In this document: positions 22,905-22,954 of the stretch, in pieces
Layout of the letters: every line of letters starts with the position of its first letter
Position numbering within the stretch: the first letter of the stretch is position 1
Source of the DNA: XN24 sp047921395
Lineage (GTDB): Bacteria; Pseudomonadota; Gammaproteobacteria; Steroidobacterales; XN24
Direction: 5' to 3'
Length of the DNA: 22,954 bases
NCBI GenBank assembly: GCA_047921395.1
Contig: JBLRWH010000042.1
Span: 1 to 22,954 of the forward strand
Notes under the pieces: generated by a model
Told to the model about the DNA's origin: nothing
Database searches by the model: none
The model's input: the letters and a program-made list of their open reading frames with translations, nothing else
Translations under genes and position numbers: made by a program

Positions 22905-22954
22905 TATAACGACACATAAATAACGGAACATATATTATACTGTTGCGTGTCTAC
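22905..22954. other. AT-rich segment at the window end
   Basis: This is a sharply AT-rich 50-base stretch after the RDD stop. It contains TATTATACT (about 22933-22941), which reads as TATACT on the plus strand and TATAAT on the minus strand. No -35 pairs with the plus-strand element, and a minus-strand -35 would lie beyond the window. It is probably a promoter region for the next gene, but the evidence is cut off. Confidence 0.35.

Overview
The window is a dense, strongly G+C-rich bacterial chromosome segment. Gene order and protein sequences point to a Gammaproteobacterium outside the Enterobacterales. One long block matches the gene order known from Escherichia coli around purA/hfq/mutL (queG divergent from nnr-tsaE-ami-mutL-miaA-hfq-hflX-hflK-hflC-yjeT-purA ... 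rnr-rlmB). A second block matches the pcnB-folK-panB-panC cluster. The G+C content, the MutL nuclease motif and the inserted deoxynucleoside kinase fit lineages such as Xanthomonadales, Nevskiales or Chromatiales relatives, but the sequence does not fix the genus.

Layout. Bases 1-2917, minus strand: rlmB (3' end lost at the window edge) and rnr, coupled by an ATGA overlap. Bases 2971-3127, plus strand: tRNA-Leu(CAG) with a near-consensus promoter carrying a dyad. Bases 3128-3584: the only long gene-free stretch. It is AT-richer at its left end and carries what looks like the C-terminal remnant of an RND efflux permease, in the slot where E. coli keeps nsrR. Bases 3585-15059, minus strand: a tight run reading nnrD, tsaE, amiB-like amidase, mutL, miaA, hfq, hflX, hflK, hflC, a DUF2065 membrane protein and purA. 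Bases 15099-17267, plus strand: queG, then a diguanylate cyclase with an N-terminal CAP-like domain. Bases 17264-21578, minus strand: pcnB, folK, a deoxynucleoside kinase, panB and panC. Bases 21659-22904, plus strand: promoter, tRNA-Glu(CTC), an atypical-SDR oxidoreductase and an RDD membrane protein.

How the genes work together. The left half is translation and RNA maintenance (RlmB, RNase R, MiaA, Hfq, HflX, TsaE, QueG, two tRNAs), membrane-protease control (HflK/HflC), DNA mismatch repair (MutL), metabolite repair (NnrD), septal peptidoglycan splitting (amidase) and AMP synthesis (PurA). The right half is cofactor synthesis (pantothenate via PanB/PanC, folate via FolK), deoxynucleotide salvage and RNA polyadenylation (PcnB). 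Many adjacent genes overlap or abut by a few bases, which implies translational coupling.

Most of the window is conserved housekeeping DNA, and I see no clear new multi-gene system. The points most worth a second look are the decayed accessory DNA with the RND remnant between tRNA-Leu and purA, the dyad inside the tRNA-Leu promoter, the CAP-like/GGDEF protein lacking the cAMP-contacting arginine, the very short nnrD/queG divergent interval with a predicted near-leaderless nnrD transcript, the shared CTAG double stop between the cyclase and panC, and a MutL with an endonuclease motif.
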